Shown here one piece after another: positions 27,477 through 36,611 of a stretch of DNA of 64,000 nucleotides. Position 1 is the first letter of the stretch; each line of letters begins with the position of its first letter. The notes under the pieces were generated by a model. The model saw nothing but the letters and a program-made list of their open reading frames with translations, was not told where the DNA came from and made no database searches. A program made the translations under genes and the position numbers. Source of the stretch: Spirochaetales bacterium (GTDB taxonomy: Bacteria > Spirochaetota > Spirochaetia > DSM-2461); NCBI GenBank assembly GCA_028533045.1, contig JAQQAP010000020.1, positions 62,001 through 126,000 of the forward strand. Direction: 5' to 3'.

Positions 27477-27490
27477 TCAAATATGATCAT
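27463..27490. promoter_or_regulatory. Twin ATGATCAT operator sites of the deoR operon
   Basis: The palindrome ATGATCAT occurs at 27463-27470, inside the promoter spacer, and at 27483-27490, just upstream of the -35 box. Their centres are 20 bases apart, about two helical turns, so two repressor units could bind the same DNA face and block RNA polymerase. A partial AGATCA lies near 27443. Binding by the DeoR protein is inferred from position. Confidence 0.55.
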
Positions 27491-27527
27491 TTCTTATCAA
27501 GATGAAAAGATTTAGATTTAAAAGTAA

Positions 27528-28523
27528 TTATTCAACGATAATATTAGTTTCCACATAGTAAACAGGGGTTTTATAGCAGGGAACATCAAGACTTTCAATG
27601 TCGTAGAATTCTACATTAACCTGAGAAATAGATTCTGGAACTTGACCATCAAGTTTAAATTTCCCCATTATTGTAGTCCCGATTCCTTCTGCCATAGTAA
27701 TCTCATTTCTTCGATGCTCTTCAGCAGTTACACCACCAAATACAACGTTATATGATTCAAGATTAATACCTTCTTCTGTAATCATAACCAATGAGTTATA
27801 GCTATAATCAATTTGATCAATACCATTTATTGAAGTAATTTTTCCATAAAGGTACATCATTTTTTCACCTGCTTTATATTCAGCCCGATTAAACATAAAA
27901 CGATAACCATCAGCTTCAATATAATACTCTTCCAGTTCGTTCCTTATAACTTCATTTTGACTGGCGCTCTCATGTTGAGAGAAAGTGTCATGATTTAGGC
28001 TTTCCCCTAACAAAGCCATAACCGATTCATCCTTGAAAAATGACTCAGAAGCAACAGACAAAAGAGCTCCCGATTCAACATCAATAATTCGGGCATTTAC
28101 CTTTATACGGGAGCCTAAATCTGTAATTGTACCTGTCGTTATGGCATCTACCCCTAAAATATTACCAATTTCGGCCGCTGTTCCTTCACTAATTACTCCG
28201 CTCGTTCCGAGATTCCATTCCTTGAGAACAGAATCAAGAAGACTCCTTTCAACTACAGAAATATCACCAGAACGGAAAAGACGTATGGTCAGTTCTTCTC
28301 TAATATATTTTCCAAGCATTGAACTAGATCCATCCAGATCAACAAAATCCAGTATAGCTATGGTCGATTTTTGAGATTTCCCAAGTGTATAACTGAATTG
28401 ATCAGACAAATTATCGAGTCCCTCATCAAGAGATAGACCACTTTTTTCTGTGTCTGGTGAAGACGTACAACTTAAAAAAGAAATTATTATTCCAAGAATA
28501 ATGAGATGCCTTGTTAATTTCAT
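27528..28523 (-). CDS. FlgO/CsgG-N-like lipoprotein
   Basis: The 331-residue protein has a lipoprotein signal ending in FLSC (Cys19). Residues about 55-170 match the CsgG/FlgO/LpoB-type fold: TIAILDFVDLDGSSSMLGKY, a region for SVVERSLLDSVLKE, then GVDAITTGTITDLGSRIKVNARIIDVESG. The C-terminal 150 residues are not recognised. Such proteins sit on the inner face of the outer membrane and help assemble secretion, flagellar or peptidoglycan machines. The gene is clearly more AT-rich than its neighbours. It stands alone, with AGGATC in front of the ATG. Confidence 0.7.
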   Translation of the reverse strand: MKLTRHLIILGIIISFLSCTSSPDTEKSGLSLDEGLDNLSDQFSYTLGKSQKSTIAILDFVDLDGSSSMLGKYIREELTIRLFRSGDISVVERSLLDSVLKEWNLGTSGVISEGTAAEIGNILGVDAITTGTITDLGSRIKVNARIIDVESGALLSVASESFFKDESVMALLGESLNHDTFSQHESASQNEVIRNELEEYYIEADGYRFMFNRAEYKAGEKMMYLYGKITSINGIDQIDYSYNSLVMITEEGINLESYNVVFGGVTAEEHRRNEITMAEGIGTTIMGKFKLDGQVPESISQVNVEFYDIESLDVPCYKTPVYYVETNIIVE

Positions 28524-28677
28524 GATTGATCCTGATTTAATTAGTTTTTTATTATTTTGCTTAAGATATTGATTTCAGGTCAACAGGCCATTGTGATCAA
28601 TTCGAAAACATTCACATGTTGAACAAGTAACATTTTGACAAATCCGTCACCCGGTTTTTCTTGAGAATTAAGTCCGA

Positions 28678-29079
28678 ATGATTTATGATATTAACATGAC
28701 CCCTATCAAGGAGCTTAAAAATGTCCGGCAGCGTCCGGAGGAAGGATTCCGTCTCTGGTTTGCCAATGAATATTTCGATATTATATTTTGGTACGATGAA
28801 GAGGGGGGGAATCTGACAGGCTTCCAGTTCTGTTACGGAAAACCCCATGCAGAAAAAGCCTTTACCTGGGAATTGGGGAGTCAAAGTCATCACTATGTAA
28901 AGGAAGCTCGCGCCCAGGGTACCGGTATCCTCAGAGGCGATGCGGGGGCCCTAAGTCTGGGAGTTCTCAAGCAACTCCAGTCGGTAAGAGGGGAACTGCC
29001 CGTAGAACTCAGCAACTTTGTGATAAAGAAGCTTGTCGATGCGGTTCAGGCGCGGCAAGAGGCTGCCGCCACCGGTTAA
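28678..29079 (+). CDS. Hypothetical protein, 133 residues
   Basis: I do not recognise this protein. It is soluble, without signal peptide or membrane helix. It has an aromatic-rich central part (RLWFANEYFDIIFWYDEE, FQFCYGKP) that looks like a small beta-sheet domain, then a mostly helical C-terminal half. Codon use looks like that of genuine genes nearby, and the frame spans nearly the whole gap between the lipoprotein and glpK genes. An ATG at 28696 is an alternative start; no strong RBS is seen before either. It ends 1 base before the convergent glpK stop. Confidence 0.6.
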   Translation: MIYDINMTPIKELKNVRQRPEEGFRLWFANEYFDIIFWYDEEGGNLTGFQFCYGKPHAEKAFTWELGSQSHHYVKEARAQGTGILRGDAGALSLGVLKQLQSVRGELPVELSNFVIKKLVDAVQARQEAAATG

Positions 29080-29080
29080 A

Positions 29081-30571
29081 CTACTCTTCCCAGTCCAAAC
29101 AGCGTCCTACCGCATGATTCCATCCGGCAAAAAGCTCTTCCCTTCTCTTCTCGGTCATGGCCGGTTCAAAACAACGGTCTTCCGCCCATATGACCTTTAA
29201 ATCCTCAACGGACTCCCAAAATCCAACGGCCAATCCGGCCAGATAGGCGGCACCCAGAGCTGTGGTTTCTATCGATGCCGGTCTGACAACTTCCGTATCC
29301 AAAATATCACTTTGAAACTGCATAAGAATATTGCTGCGTGAAGCTCCCCCATCTACTTTGACGCTCTGGAGCTTGAGACCCGAATCCTTCTCCATCACTT
29401 CCACAATCTCCCGGGTCCTATAGGCAATGGACTCCAACGCCGCCCGGCAGATGTGTGCTTTGTTGGCCCCTCTGGTCAAGCCGACTATCCCCGCCCGGGC
29501 TCCCATATCCCAATAGGGCGATCCCAAGCCCTGAAAGGCGGAAACCAGATAGACACCACCCGTATCCTCAACGGTTTCGGCCAGCCTGTTACATTCGGGA
29601 GCGGAAGAGATAATTCCCAGATTGTCCCGCAGCCACTGAATGACCGCTCCCCCCATGAATATGCTACCCTCCAAAGCGTAGGTAATTTTCCCGTTCCTGC
29701 CCCAGGCAATGGTCGTAAGAAGTCCGTTTTCCGAATGGACCGGCTTCTCTCCCGTATTCATAAGCATAAAACAGCCCGTTCCATAGGTATTTTTCACACA
29801 ACCTTCGCCCAGACACATCTGTCCAAAAAGAGCGGCCTGCTGGTCACCGGCCAATCCGGCAATGGGGATTTCCGCCCCGCAAACCTTCTTGTCCGTCATT
29901 CCCAGTATTTCGCTGCAACCCTTGACCTCCGGCAAAATCGCCCGGGGAATCTCCATAAGTTCCAGAAGCTCCTTGTCCCAGGCCAGGTCGTGTATATTAT
30001 AAAGCATAGTGCGGCTGGCGTTGGTATAATCGGTGACATGGACCTTCCCGCCGGTGAGTTTCCAGATAAGCCAAGTATCCACCGTACCAAAACAGAGTTC
30101 CCCCCGTTCGGCCATTTCCCGGGCTCCCCCCACATTATCCAGAATCCAGCGAATCTTACTGGCCGAAAAATAGGCGTCAATCTTAAGGCCTGTCTTACTC
30201 TGAACCTTCTCTTCCAGCCCCCATTTTTTAAGCTGCTGGCAGAAATCAGCCGTTCGGCGGCACTGCCAAACAATGGCATTATAGACGGGCTCCCCCGTTT
30301 TCCTGTCCCAGAGAATAGTGGTTTCCCGCTGATTAGTAATTCCCAGAGCCGCCACGTCATCAAGACTGACTTTCTTTGTCTCCAAAAGTTCCCTAAACAT
30401 ATTAATCTGACTATTCCAGATATCCAAAGGATCGTGTTCTACCCATTTCTCTTTGGGATAGTGCTGGGGATACTCCTCCTGAGCCACCCCTTGAATGATT
30501 CCCTTTTTATCTACAAGCACAGCCCGGGAGCTGGTCGTTCCCTGATCCAGCGCAATTACATAGTTTTTCAT
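29081..30571 (-). CDS. glpK: Glycerol kinase
   Basis: Glycerol kinase makes glycerol 3-phosphate from glycerol and ATP. The 496-residue length is standard. The FGGY-family start [15 protein letters not shown], the glycerol-site region with [14 protein letters not shown], the GAKGTYGTGCF-type loop ([15 protein letters not shown]) and the C-terminal [17 protein letters not shown] are all present. The gene stands alone; no glycerol facilitator or glycerol-3-phosphate dehydrogenase is next to it. It has a good promoter and AGAGAGG upstream. Confidence 0.95.
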   Translation of the reverse strand: MKNYVIALDQGTTSSRAVLVDKKGIIQGVAQEEYPQHYPKEKWVEHDPLDIWNSQINMFRELLETKKVSLDDVAALGITNQRETTILWDRKTGEPVYNAIVWQCRRTADFCQQLKKWGLEEKVQSKTGLKIDAYFSASKIRWILDNVGGAREMAERGELCFGTVDTWLIWKLTGGKVHVTDYTNASRTMLYNIHDLAWDKELLELMEIPRAILPEVKGCSEILGMTDKKVCGAEIPIAGLAGDQQAALFGQMCLGEGCVKNTYGTGCFMLMNTGEKPVHSENGLLTTIAWGRNGKITYALEGSIFMGGAVIQWLRDNLGIISSAPECNRLAETVEDTGGVYLVSAFQGLGSPYWDMGARAGIVGLTRGANKAHICRAALESIAYRTREIVEVMEKDSGLKLQSVKVDGGASRSNILMQFQSDILDTEVVRPASIETTALGAAYLAGLAVGFWESVEDLKVIWAEDRCFEPAMTEKRREELFAGWNHAVGRCLDWEE

Positions 30572-30600
30572 TGGACAAACCTCTCTTGATGAACGAAACT

Positions 30601-30629
30601 ATTATAAACCCGGTTTTGTCACACCGCAA
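30601..30629 (-). promoter_or_regulatory. glpK promoter
   Basis: On the minus strand TTGCGG (30629-30624) is followed after 17 bases by a perfect TATAAT (30606-30601), 30 bases before the glpK ATG. The -10 box is consensus and the -35 box is weak, which would fit an activator-dependent promoter. A TGTGA motif lies just after the -35 box. Confidence 0.55.
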
Positions 30630-30752
30630 GGAGAAGATACAACAAGATTTTACCTATTCATTCATATTCCATTTTTTTATAAATAAACTATGTTTTTCAT
30701 CATTTATAATATATAATTGCCTTATATAAAAAGAAATTAAAAGGGGTATTAA

Positions 30753-32612
30753 ATGACTATAAAAAGTAAACTATTCCTACATGTTTTTGGTATCATATTC
30801 TCATTTATTCTCATTTCCACAGCCTATTTTCTTTCAAGATCCCCAATAAATAAACTTGCCAGCGAGGTTTTAATACTCGAGGAATTGGAAAAAAGCCTTA
30901 TACAAGAGCAGCTTTACCTTTCCAGTGTCATTGGAACTCAGACCTATGCCACCACAATGGACAAGCTTTATAAACAATCTCTAAATACGGATACCCTCTT
31001 TGACCAAGTCCAATTTCTCGACACAATAAAGAAACAGGATTCCTCTTTGGAAGAAGCACTGGAAATCATAACTAACCTTAATGGCCTGCGTAAAACACGA
31101 ATCGAAGACTTAAAAAAAGCCGATACCCTGTTTCGAGAATCACTTAACAAAAACTTCATTGTCCTTAACTCCTTTACCTTTGTTAAACTATTGGATTCAT
31201 CCTATTCCCTTGGTCGTTCAACTTCTCAAGATTTAATACTATTAAATGATTCCCTATCCGAACTTATGTCGCAACACAGCATATACAGGAACGCCCTGGA
31301 AAGCTCCCAAAGCATAATGACCGAACAGTTCGATAGAATTAACCTGGCTATTGCCCGTTATGACCTACTATCTCAACTAATCTCACTTGTTATGGCCGGG
31401 GTAGCCCTCTTGGCGATTCTCTTCTTTAGTCTTCAATTCACAAAGGGAATAGCCAAAAATATACAGTACCTCATTATCTCCATTAATAATATGAGCGGAG
31501 GAGACCTAAGCGCAGAACACAACATTACATCCCGTGACGACTTTGGACTTCTCAATGATAACTTAAACAGCTTTCAAATTAACCTTAATGAGATAATAAG
31601 CCGAATAAAAGAAACCGCCCGGGAGAATCTTGACGTTAAAAATGAATTAAGCAGTCAGGTTAATGCTACGGAAACCTCGGCCGATGAGATCAAAGCCAAT
31701 ACAAAAACAATGGATGGTGATACAAAACAATTGGACAGGACCGCAAAGGAAACCAGTCTTGCCATGCGTGAAATCTCTGACAAAATACAAATCGTCAACC
31801 AAGGCGTAATGGACCAGACTGTCATGGTGGAAGAATCTACCGCTGCGGTTCACCAGATGATGGCCTCTGTTAAAAATGTAGAACAGGTTACCACTAAAAA
31901 ACTGGAAAGCCTCGATAATACGGTAAGTCTCATGAGAGAGGGAAATGATCAGCTTCTCCAGACTACCACCAATATAAAGAATATTCATAATAACATTGAC
32001 AGTATTCGACAGATGATAGAGGTTATCGACAATATCGCGTCCCAAACCAACCTCCTTGCCATGAATGCGGCCATAGAAGCGGCCCATGCGGGAGAGGTAG
32101 GTAAAGGCTTTGCCGTAGTAGCCGATGAAATCCGTAAACTCGCCGAAGCCTCCTCGGAAAGTTCCCGGGATATAAACATAAGCCTTAATGACATTATTAA
32201 TAACATTCAGGACGCCTCATCCTCAAGCGACATCACAACGGAAACATTCACAAAAACCCTGACCGAGGTGGATGACCTTTTTAACTCCATGAGTGAAATA
32301 GGCCGGAGTATGGCAGAGCTCAAAGCGGGAGGAGATCAAATTAATAACGCCATGGTATCTCTCCAGTCCTCCGCAGTCCAAGTAAGAGACAAATCGGAAG
32401 AGATGACCGAAGAATCGGCGAAGGTTACGAGCGCCGTTGAAACAGTGGGAAATCTTGCAGACAATGTCACAAAAAGCATTGAACTTGTAGAAGAGGGCAT
32501 TTTCAATATAGCCAGGGCCGTAGTAGTTGTGAAATCCACCACAGAAAGTATAGGCTCCGTGGCGGATAGAATAGAGAAAGAATTGGATTTTTTCCATACC
32601 GACAAGCAGTAG
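30753..32612 (+). CDS. Methyl-accepting chemotaxis protein
   Basis: The 619-residue transducer has a first membrane helix at about 8-28 and a helical periplasmic sensor domain of about 175 residues. A second membrane helix lies at about 208-230, followed by a HAMP domain (about 231-285) and a long signalling coiled coil. The hairpin tip that contacts CheA/CheW is well conserved ([20 protein letters not shown], then [16 protein letters not shown]). There is no C-terminal pentapeptide for CheR tethering. The ligand is unknown. The gene is AT-richer than most of the window. It has AAGGGGT upstream and is divergent from glpK, so a link to glycerol or sugar taxis is possible but unproven. Confidence 0.93.
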   Translation: MTIKSKLFLHVFGIIFSFILISTAYFLSRSPINKLASEVLILEELEKSLIQEQLYLSSVIGTQTYATTMDKLYKQSLNTDTLFDQVQFLDTIKKQDSSLEEALEIITNLNGLRKTRIEDLKKADTLFRESLNKNFIVLNSFTFVKLLDSSYSLGRSTSQDLILLNDSLSELMSQHSIYRNALESSQSIMTEQFDRINLAIARYDLLSQLISLVMAGVALLAILFFSLQFTKGIAKNIQYLIISINNMSGGDLSAEHNITSRDDFGLLNDNLNSFQINLNEIISRIKETARENLDVKNELSSQVNATETSADEIKANTKTMDGDTKQLDRTAKETSLAMREISDKIQIVNQGVMDQTVMVEESTAAVHQMMASVKNVEQVTTKKLESLDNTVSLMREGNDQLLQTTTNIKNIHNNIDSIRQMIEVIDNIASQTNLLAMNAAIEAAHAGEVGKGFAVVADEIRKLAEASSESSRDINISLNDIINNIQDASSSSDITTETFTKTLTEVDDLFNSMSEIGRSMAELKAGGDQINNAMVSLQSSAVQVRDKSEEMTEESAKVTSAVETVGNLADNVTKSIELVEEGIFNIARAVVVVKSTTESIGSVADRIEKELDFFHTDKQ

Positions 32613-32628
32613 ATTCGGGACCATAGTT

Positions 32629-32894
32629 TTTACACACATACAAATTTCCATTTACACACATATATATAAACATTGACACACAGAAAGAGAAACAAGAATT
32701 ACAGATCTTAAACATATGTCTATCTTGACTATTTCAGCCAGTTTATCGATAAATAAGCCCTTAAAAAACAGCCTAGAGCCTCTATACCTTGCACACATTG
32801 TGCTTTCATACACTGTTTGTGTATTTTAGATTTACACAACTAAAAGTAACGTTTTTTTAACAATATTACCCTTTTATGATATATTTTTTACACA
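32629..32894 (+). repeat. Four TTTACACA motifs in the MCP-OMP intergenic region
   Basis: The 356-base gap 32613-32968 is AT-rich and holds no gene. Exact TTTACACA occurs four times in the same orientation, at 32629, 32651, 32831 and 32887. Several looser ACACA runs lie nearby (TTGACACACA at 32673, GCACACA at 32792). The last copy ends 8 bases before the -35 box of the outer-membrane protein gene. They may be binding sites for a regulator of that gene. Confidence 0.45.
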
Positions 32895-32901
32895 TTACTC
32901 A

Positions 32902-32930
32902 TTGACAACGGTACATTCATTTATTAACAT
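32902..32930 (+). promoter_or_regulatory. Promoter of the outer-membrane protein gene
   Basis: A perfect TTGACA (32902-32907) is followed after 17 bases by TAACAT (32925-32930), 4 of 6 to consensus. AAGGAGAG and ATG 32969 follow, giving a leader of about 30 bases. Confidence 0.6.
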
Positions 32931-32968
32931 TTTTGTAATGATCTACAACTTAAGGAGAGATTATACCT

Positions 32969-34012
32969 ATGAATAGAAAAATATTTATCACCCTGTTTTT
33001 AATGACTGTGGCCGTTGCTGTTTTCGCCGATGATGCCATGGTTCTGCCCGAAGGCGTTATGAGATTGACTTTTGCGAATACCTATGCCATGGCCGATGAG
33101 GCCTATAATTCTGATGGAGATGCAGAAGACTCCGCAGAATATTCTTTCTACTATCTTGGCGGAGCCCTTGAATTTGGTATAACAGAAAAGGTTACTGCAG
33201 CCGTACAGTGGACACCTGGTGTAAGCCTCTATGAAGATTACAATGATGAAGATACTCTCGGTTCCCTCAATGACCAAGTAGAATTCTCCGGTCTTGCGGA
33301 CCTTTTTGTGGGAGCTAAAGTACAGGTAGTGGAAAATGATAACATACGATTTGCCTTTGCCCCGGGTATAGCAGTCCCCCTTGATTCCCTAGATGGAGAA
33401 GAAGCCGCAGAAGATGCTATGAACGGTGATGACTTTAAACTCGTAACTGCAAGTACTACAGAAGGCTATGGTATTGGTGGACGTTTCTACTTAGATTACA
33501 TAGTAACTGAAGACTTTTACATAAACTTCTATAATCAGACAAAATATTACTTCTCAAATGAGAGATATGCCGACGGTGCCGGCGCCACATATGCAGGTAC
33601 TTATGCTGGAACATTTGACTATTATTACTATGACTTAGGTCAAACTCTTGCTGATTCCTTAGCTGCAGCAGAAGCCGCAGCGGAAGCTACACTTGTTGAA
33701 CACGAGTATGATTATCCCATATATTTTGATTTTGAACTGGATTTTAACTACGATCTCCATCTTACTCCCAAAACAAAATTTGGATTTGGCTTACCTGTTA
33801 AATATTCAGTCGCAGGTGAAACAAAAGAAGACGGTGTGAATCAAGAAGACGATTACTACTCTGTAGCCATTGATCCTTCCGTGTCTTTCTTTACAGCCGA
33901 ATCCATTCCTTTTGAAGTAGCTGTTGATTATTACCTAACATTGGCTGGAAAAAATGTTGATAAGAGAAGCTACGTTGGCCTCCAGCTTAAACTCTTTTAC
34001 GACTTTTACTAG
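32969..34012 (+). CDS. Outer-membrane beta-barrel protein (porin-like)
   Basis: The 347-residue protein has a signal peptide cleaved after VFA (about residue 20). The mature chain is acidic and rich in Tyr, Phe and Asp, with alternating-pattern strands throughout. It ends in LFYDFY; a terminal aromatic residue is the usual signal for the BAM machinery. I predict a beta-barrel of perhaps 12-16 strands. A Tyr- and Ala-rich loop (about 215-250, with AAAEAAAEA) interrupts the strands. I cannot assign a named family. It has its own strong promoter, an AAGGAGAG RBS and a downstream hairpin, which fits an abundant surface protein. Confidence 0.75.
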   Translation: MNRKIFITLFLMTVAVAVFADDAMVLPEGVMRLTFANTYAMADEAYNSDGDAEDSAEYSFYYLGGALEFGITEKVTAAVQWTPGVSLYEDYNDEDTLGSLNDQVEFSGLADLFVGAKVQVVENDNIRFAFAPGIAVPLDSLDGEEAAEDAMNGDDFKLVTASTTEGYGIGGRFYLDYIVTEDFYINFYNQTKYYFSNERYADGAGATYAGTYAGTFDYYYYDLGQTLADSLAAAEAAAEATLVEHEYDYPIYFDFELDFNYDLHLTPKTKFGFGLPVKYSVAGETKEDGVNQEDDYYSVAIDPSVSFFTAESIPFEVAVDYYLTLAGKNVDKRSYVGLQLKLFYDFY

Positions 34013-34023
34013 AAATTAACCTA

Positions 34024-34079
34024 CCGGTTCACAACCGGATGATTCAAAGGGCCGCTTTCCGGAAGGAGGGCGGCCCTTT
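34024..34079 (+). terminator. Two hairpins after the outer-membrane protein gene
   Basis: CCGGTT-CAC-AACCGG (34024-34038) starts 11 bases after the stop codon. A stronger stem, AAAGGGCCGC paired with GCGGCCCTTT (34046-34055 with 34070-34079), follows. Only three T are at the end of the second stem, so it is a weak intrinsic terminator or an mRNA-stabilising structure. Confidence 0.55.
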
Positions 34080-34084
34080 CGCGT

Positions 34085-34260
34085 AGAGGGAGAAGGATTG
34101 CAGCGGTTACGGGCCGCGGTGCCCGGGCTGACGGGAGGAAGACCGATAAAGGCGCCGGGATAAGCCCGTTTGAGCGAAAAGCCTGGTTTTCCCGGCACGG
34201 AAGGGCCGGGGAAACTCCCCCGTCGGCATTCATTTTCCCCTATTTTTCTTAGCGAACCTA
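34085..34260. other. GC-rich, non-coding, potentially structured stretch upstream of metG
   Basis: This part of the 318-base gap between the outer-membrane protein and metG genes is markedly GC-rich, in contrast to the AT-rich gene before it. It can form several stems, for example CGGGCT (about 34124) with AGCCCG (about 34164), and GCCGGGG with CTCCCC near 34205-34220. Short frames on the minus strand look like composition effects. It matches no RNA family I can recognise (not SRP, tmRNA, 6S, RNase P or T-box). Confidence 0.3.
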
Positions 34261-34278
34261 TGGTCCTAATCGGGGGGT

Positions 34279-34307
34279 TTCTGATAGGATATGTCTTTAA
34301 CTATAAT
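34279..34307 (+). promoter_or_regulatory. Candidate metG promoter
   Basis: A perfect TATAAT lies at 34302-34307. The hexamer 17 bases before it, TTCTGA, is a poor -35. The metG ATG at 34331 follows with AGGAG 7 bases upstream, giving a short leader without room for a riboswitch. Confidence 0.45.
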
Positions 34308-34330
34308 CTTATGATTTTACAGGAGCGACC

Positions 34331-36334
34331 ATGAGCAAGGGCAAGAACCAGAATAACTACGGACCGGCTAAACCGACGAAAGAGAACAGACCGGTTTTCC
34401 CCCAACGGGCGGTTATTACGGGGGGGATGCCCTATGGTAACAAACCGCTTCATTTGGGCCATATTGGGGCGGTGTTCGTCCAGGCCGATATTTTTACCCG
34501 TTTTATGAAGGACCGAATTGGGGAGGAGAATGTTATTTTCGTTTCCGGGACGGACTGCTACGGTTCGCCTATTGTGGAGTACTACCGCAAGGGTAAGGAG
34601 GCCGGTGAGATTGAGGGGTCGATTGAGGACTTTGTGATGGCTTCCCACGAGAAGCAGAAGGAAGCCCTTAAGGCTTTTGGGGTTTCTCCCAGTCTTTACG
34701 GGACCTCTGCCTTTGGCCGGGCCGGGGAGATTCACAAGGAGTTGGGCGAGCGGATTCTTAAGGGGCTCCACGAAAAGGGTCATTTGAAGAAACTCAGTTT
34801 TCCCCAGTTTTACGATCCCGAGGCGGGGGTTTTCCTGAACGGGCGCCAGGTTGTGGGAAAATGTCCTGTGCCGGGCTGCCAGTCGGAGAAGGGTTATGCC
34901 GATGAGTGTGACCTGGGCCACCCCTATGAGCCTAAGGATCTGATTGATCCCAAGAGTTCCCTTACCGGTGAGACGCCGGAGATGCGCGAGGTGAGCAACT
35001 GGTACATTGACCTTCCCGAGTTCCGAAAGGAGCTGACTGCCTGGGCTGACTCTCTTTCGGACATTCCCGGCTATCGGCGCAATGTGATTTCCACGATTAA
35101 GGAATTCCTTGAGCCCCCTGTTGTTTATATTAAAAAGGACTTTGAAGAGGAATTAGCGGGGCTTAAGCTGACTATTCCCCACGAGGTCCGGGAAGATAAA
35201 AAATCGATTATCCTGGAGTTTGCTTCTCTTGAAGAGCGGGAAGAGGCCGGTTCTGTACTGAATGAGGCGGGTATACGCTTTAGGGCCGGAAAAACTCTGA
35301 CTCCCTTTCGTTTGACCGGAAATGTGGAGTGGAGCCTTCCTGCGCCGGACTTGGAGGATTTGAAGGATCTGACCTTTTGGGTTTGGCCTGAATCGCTTTG
35401 GACGCCTATCTCTTTTACCTCCACCTACCTGGAATCACAGGGTCAGGACAAGGAGGAGTGGAAGAAGTGGTGGTCCAGCAAGGATTCCCAGGTGTACCAG
35501 TTCATTGGGGAAGATAACATTTACTTCTACAGCCTGGCGGAGATGGCGATTTTTATGGGTTTTGAATCGGAAAACCCCCATCCCGTTCCGGAAGAAGGGG
35601 AACTGCAACTGCCCCGTTTGGTGGCGAACTGTCACCTTCTCCAGGGGGATAAAAAGGCATCCTCCTCCGGTAAGGTTAAGGCGATTATGGCCATGGACCT
35701 GCTGGAACACTATACGCCGGAACAGCTCCGGGCCCACTTTTTCTCACTCGGCCTGGCTATGCGCCCCATCAGCTTCAAGCCCAAACCTTTCAACCCCGAT
35801 GCCCAGCCCAAGGATGCCGACCCGGTTCTTAAGGAAGGGAACCTCCTGAGCAATGTAATGAACCGCATCTGCCGTTCCTGTTTCTACACGGCTCAGAAGT
35901 ACACCGACGGGAAGCTGCCCTTTGGCGAAATTGACCCGGAAGTAAGGGAAGAGGCGGATCAGGCGATTCTGAACTTTGAAAATGTGATGCACCGCCAGGA
36001 ATTCCACCGGGCCATGTCCATTCTGGACAAATACATTCGTTCGGTAAGTAAATACTGGGCAAAGAATGTGAAAAACGATATGGAAGCAGAGGAGATAACC
36101 CCCGTACTGGTGAACGTGTTCCACATGGTTCGTACGGCCATTCTCCTCCTCCACCCCATCGCACCGGAAGGGACGGAAATGGTTAGAGAGTATCTCCAGG
36201 CCAATGAGGACTTCTTCAAGTGGGACAACTGCTTTGAGACAATCTATCACTTTGTGGAAAATCCCGAGGACCACGAGCTGAAGTTTCTGGAGCCCCGGGT
36301 GGATTTCTTTAAGAAACATTCGAGCCAGTTCTAG
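34331..36334 (+). CDS. metG: Methionyl-tRNA synthetase, divergent
   Basis: This class I synthetase charges tRNA-Met. It has the HLGH signature near residue 40 (PLHLGHIGA), VSGTDCYG, a Cys-rich knuckle (CPVPGC...ECDLGH, about 177-197) where His replaces the usual last Cys, and the Trp-rich FWVWPESLWTPISF region. The KMSKS loop is degenerate: KASSSGK near residue 442. An insertion of about 60 residues (roughly 265-325, Glu/Lys-rich) interrupts the catalytic domain. The C-terminal helical anticodon domain is present, but the extra tRNA-binding domain of longer MetRS is absent at 667 residues. It is most likely the cellular MetRS, though another class I specificity or a second metG cannot be excluded. 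Confidence 0.78.
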   Translation: MSKGKNQNNYGPAKPTKENRPVFPQRAVITGGMPYGNKPLHLGHIGAVFVQADIFTRFMKDRIGEENVIFVSGTDCYGSPIVEYYRKGKEAGEIEGSIEDFVMASHEKQKEALKAFGVSPSLYGTSAFGRAGEIHKELGERILKGLHEKGHLKKLSFPQFYDPEAGVFLNGRQVVGKCPVPGCQSEKGYADECDLGHPYEPKDLIDPKSSLTGETPEMREVSNWYIDLPEFRKELTAWADSLSDIPGYRRNVISTIKEFLEPPVVYIKKDFEEELAGLKLTIPHEVREDKKSIILEFASLEEREEAGSVLNEAGIRFRAGKTLTPFRLTGNVEWSLPAPDLEDLKDLTFWVWPESLWTPISFTSTYLESQGQDKEEWKKWWSSKDSQVYQFIGEDNIYFYSLAEMAIFMGFESENPHPVPEEGELQLPRLVANCHLLQGDKKASSSGKVKAIMAMDLLEHYTPEQLRAHFFSLGLAMRPISFKPKPFNPDAQPKDADPVLKEGNLLSNVMNRICRSCFYTAQKYTDGKLPFGEIDPEVREEADQAILNFENVMHRQEFHRAMSILDKYIRSVSKYWAKNVKNDMEAEEITPVLVNVFHMVRTAILLLHPIAPEGTEMVREYLQANEDFFKWDNCFETIYHFVENPEDHELKFLEPRVDFFKKHSSQF

Positions 36335-36457
36335 TGACCACGGATGGCGCGGAAGGCACCGATGGGATTCTCGTGGGAGAAGGTCGATCGGGGCTTCCGC
36401 GGGGAGCGAGTGTAAGCTGTTTAACTCTGTTCCCATAAACCTACAACCTGCTTAAAC

Positions 36458-36489
36458 AAAAAGGGCCCTGCATCGCAGTGGCCCTTTTT
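36458..36489. terminator. Bidirectional terminator between metG and purL
   Basis: AAAAAGGGCC-CTGC-ATC-GCAG-T-GGCCCTTTTT forms a 14-bp stem with a 3-base loop and one bulge. It has a T run on the plus strand and, because of the leading A run, also on the minus strand. It lies between two convergent genes and should stop transcripts from both sides. Confidence 0.85.
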
Positions 36490-36519
36490 ATATTATTTCG
36501 TGCTTTTCGCGTCATCCTT

Positions 36520-36611
36520 TAGCGTGCTTCGCGGTAAACTTTACACGTCAAACCTTCTACTTCCGCTGTCCGCTTTCGTCCATCCGCTTTCGGCTTTCTT
36601 ACGTCCGCTCT
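36520..36611. repeat. Short CCGCTTTCG-type imperfect repeats
   Basis: Pyrimidine-rich DNA next to the 3' end of purL contains CCGCTGT, TCCGCTTTCG, TCCGCTTTCGG and TCCGCTC in close succession, with related CGTGCTT units before them. It looks like a small degenerate tandem array. No gene or fold was recognised in it. Confidence 0.35.

Noticed and set aside
27430-27480. Longer N-terminus of the DeoR regulator
   Set aside because: It would translate the promoter -35/-10 region.
29453-30589. 378-residue plus-strand frame opposite glpK
   Set aside because: glpK on the other strand is unambiguous; this frame is its shadow.
34016-34233. 60-70 residue minus-strand frames between the outer-membrane protein and metG genes
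   Set aside because: They are Pro/Arg-rich frames caused by local GC richness; they cross a terminator hairpin and have no conserved pattern.
34261-34330. Riboswitch or T-box leader of metG
   Set aside because: The predicted leader is only about 17 bases long and no T-box or SAM-aptamer sequence was recognised in the gap.
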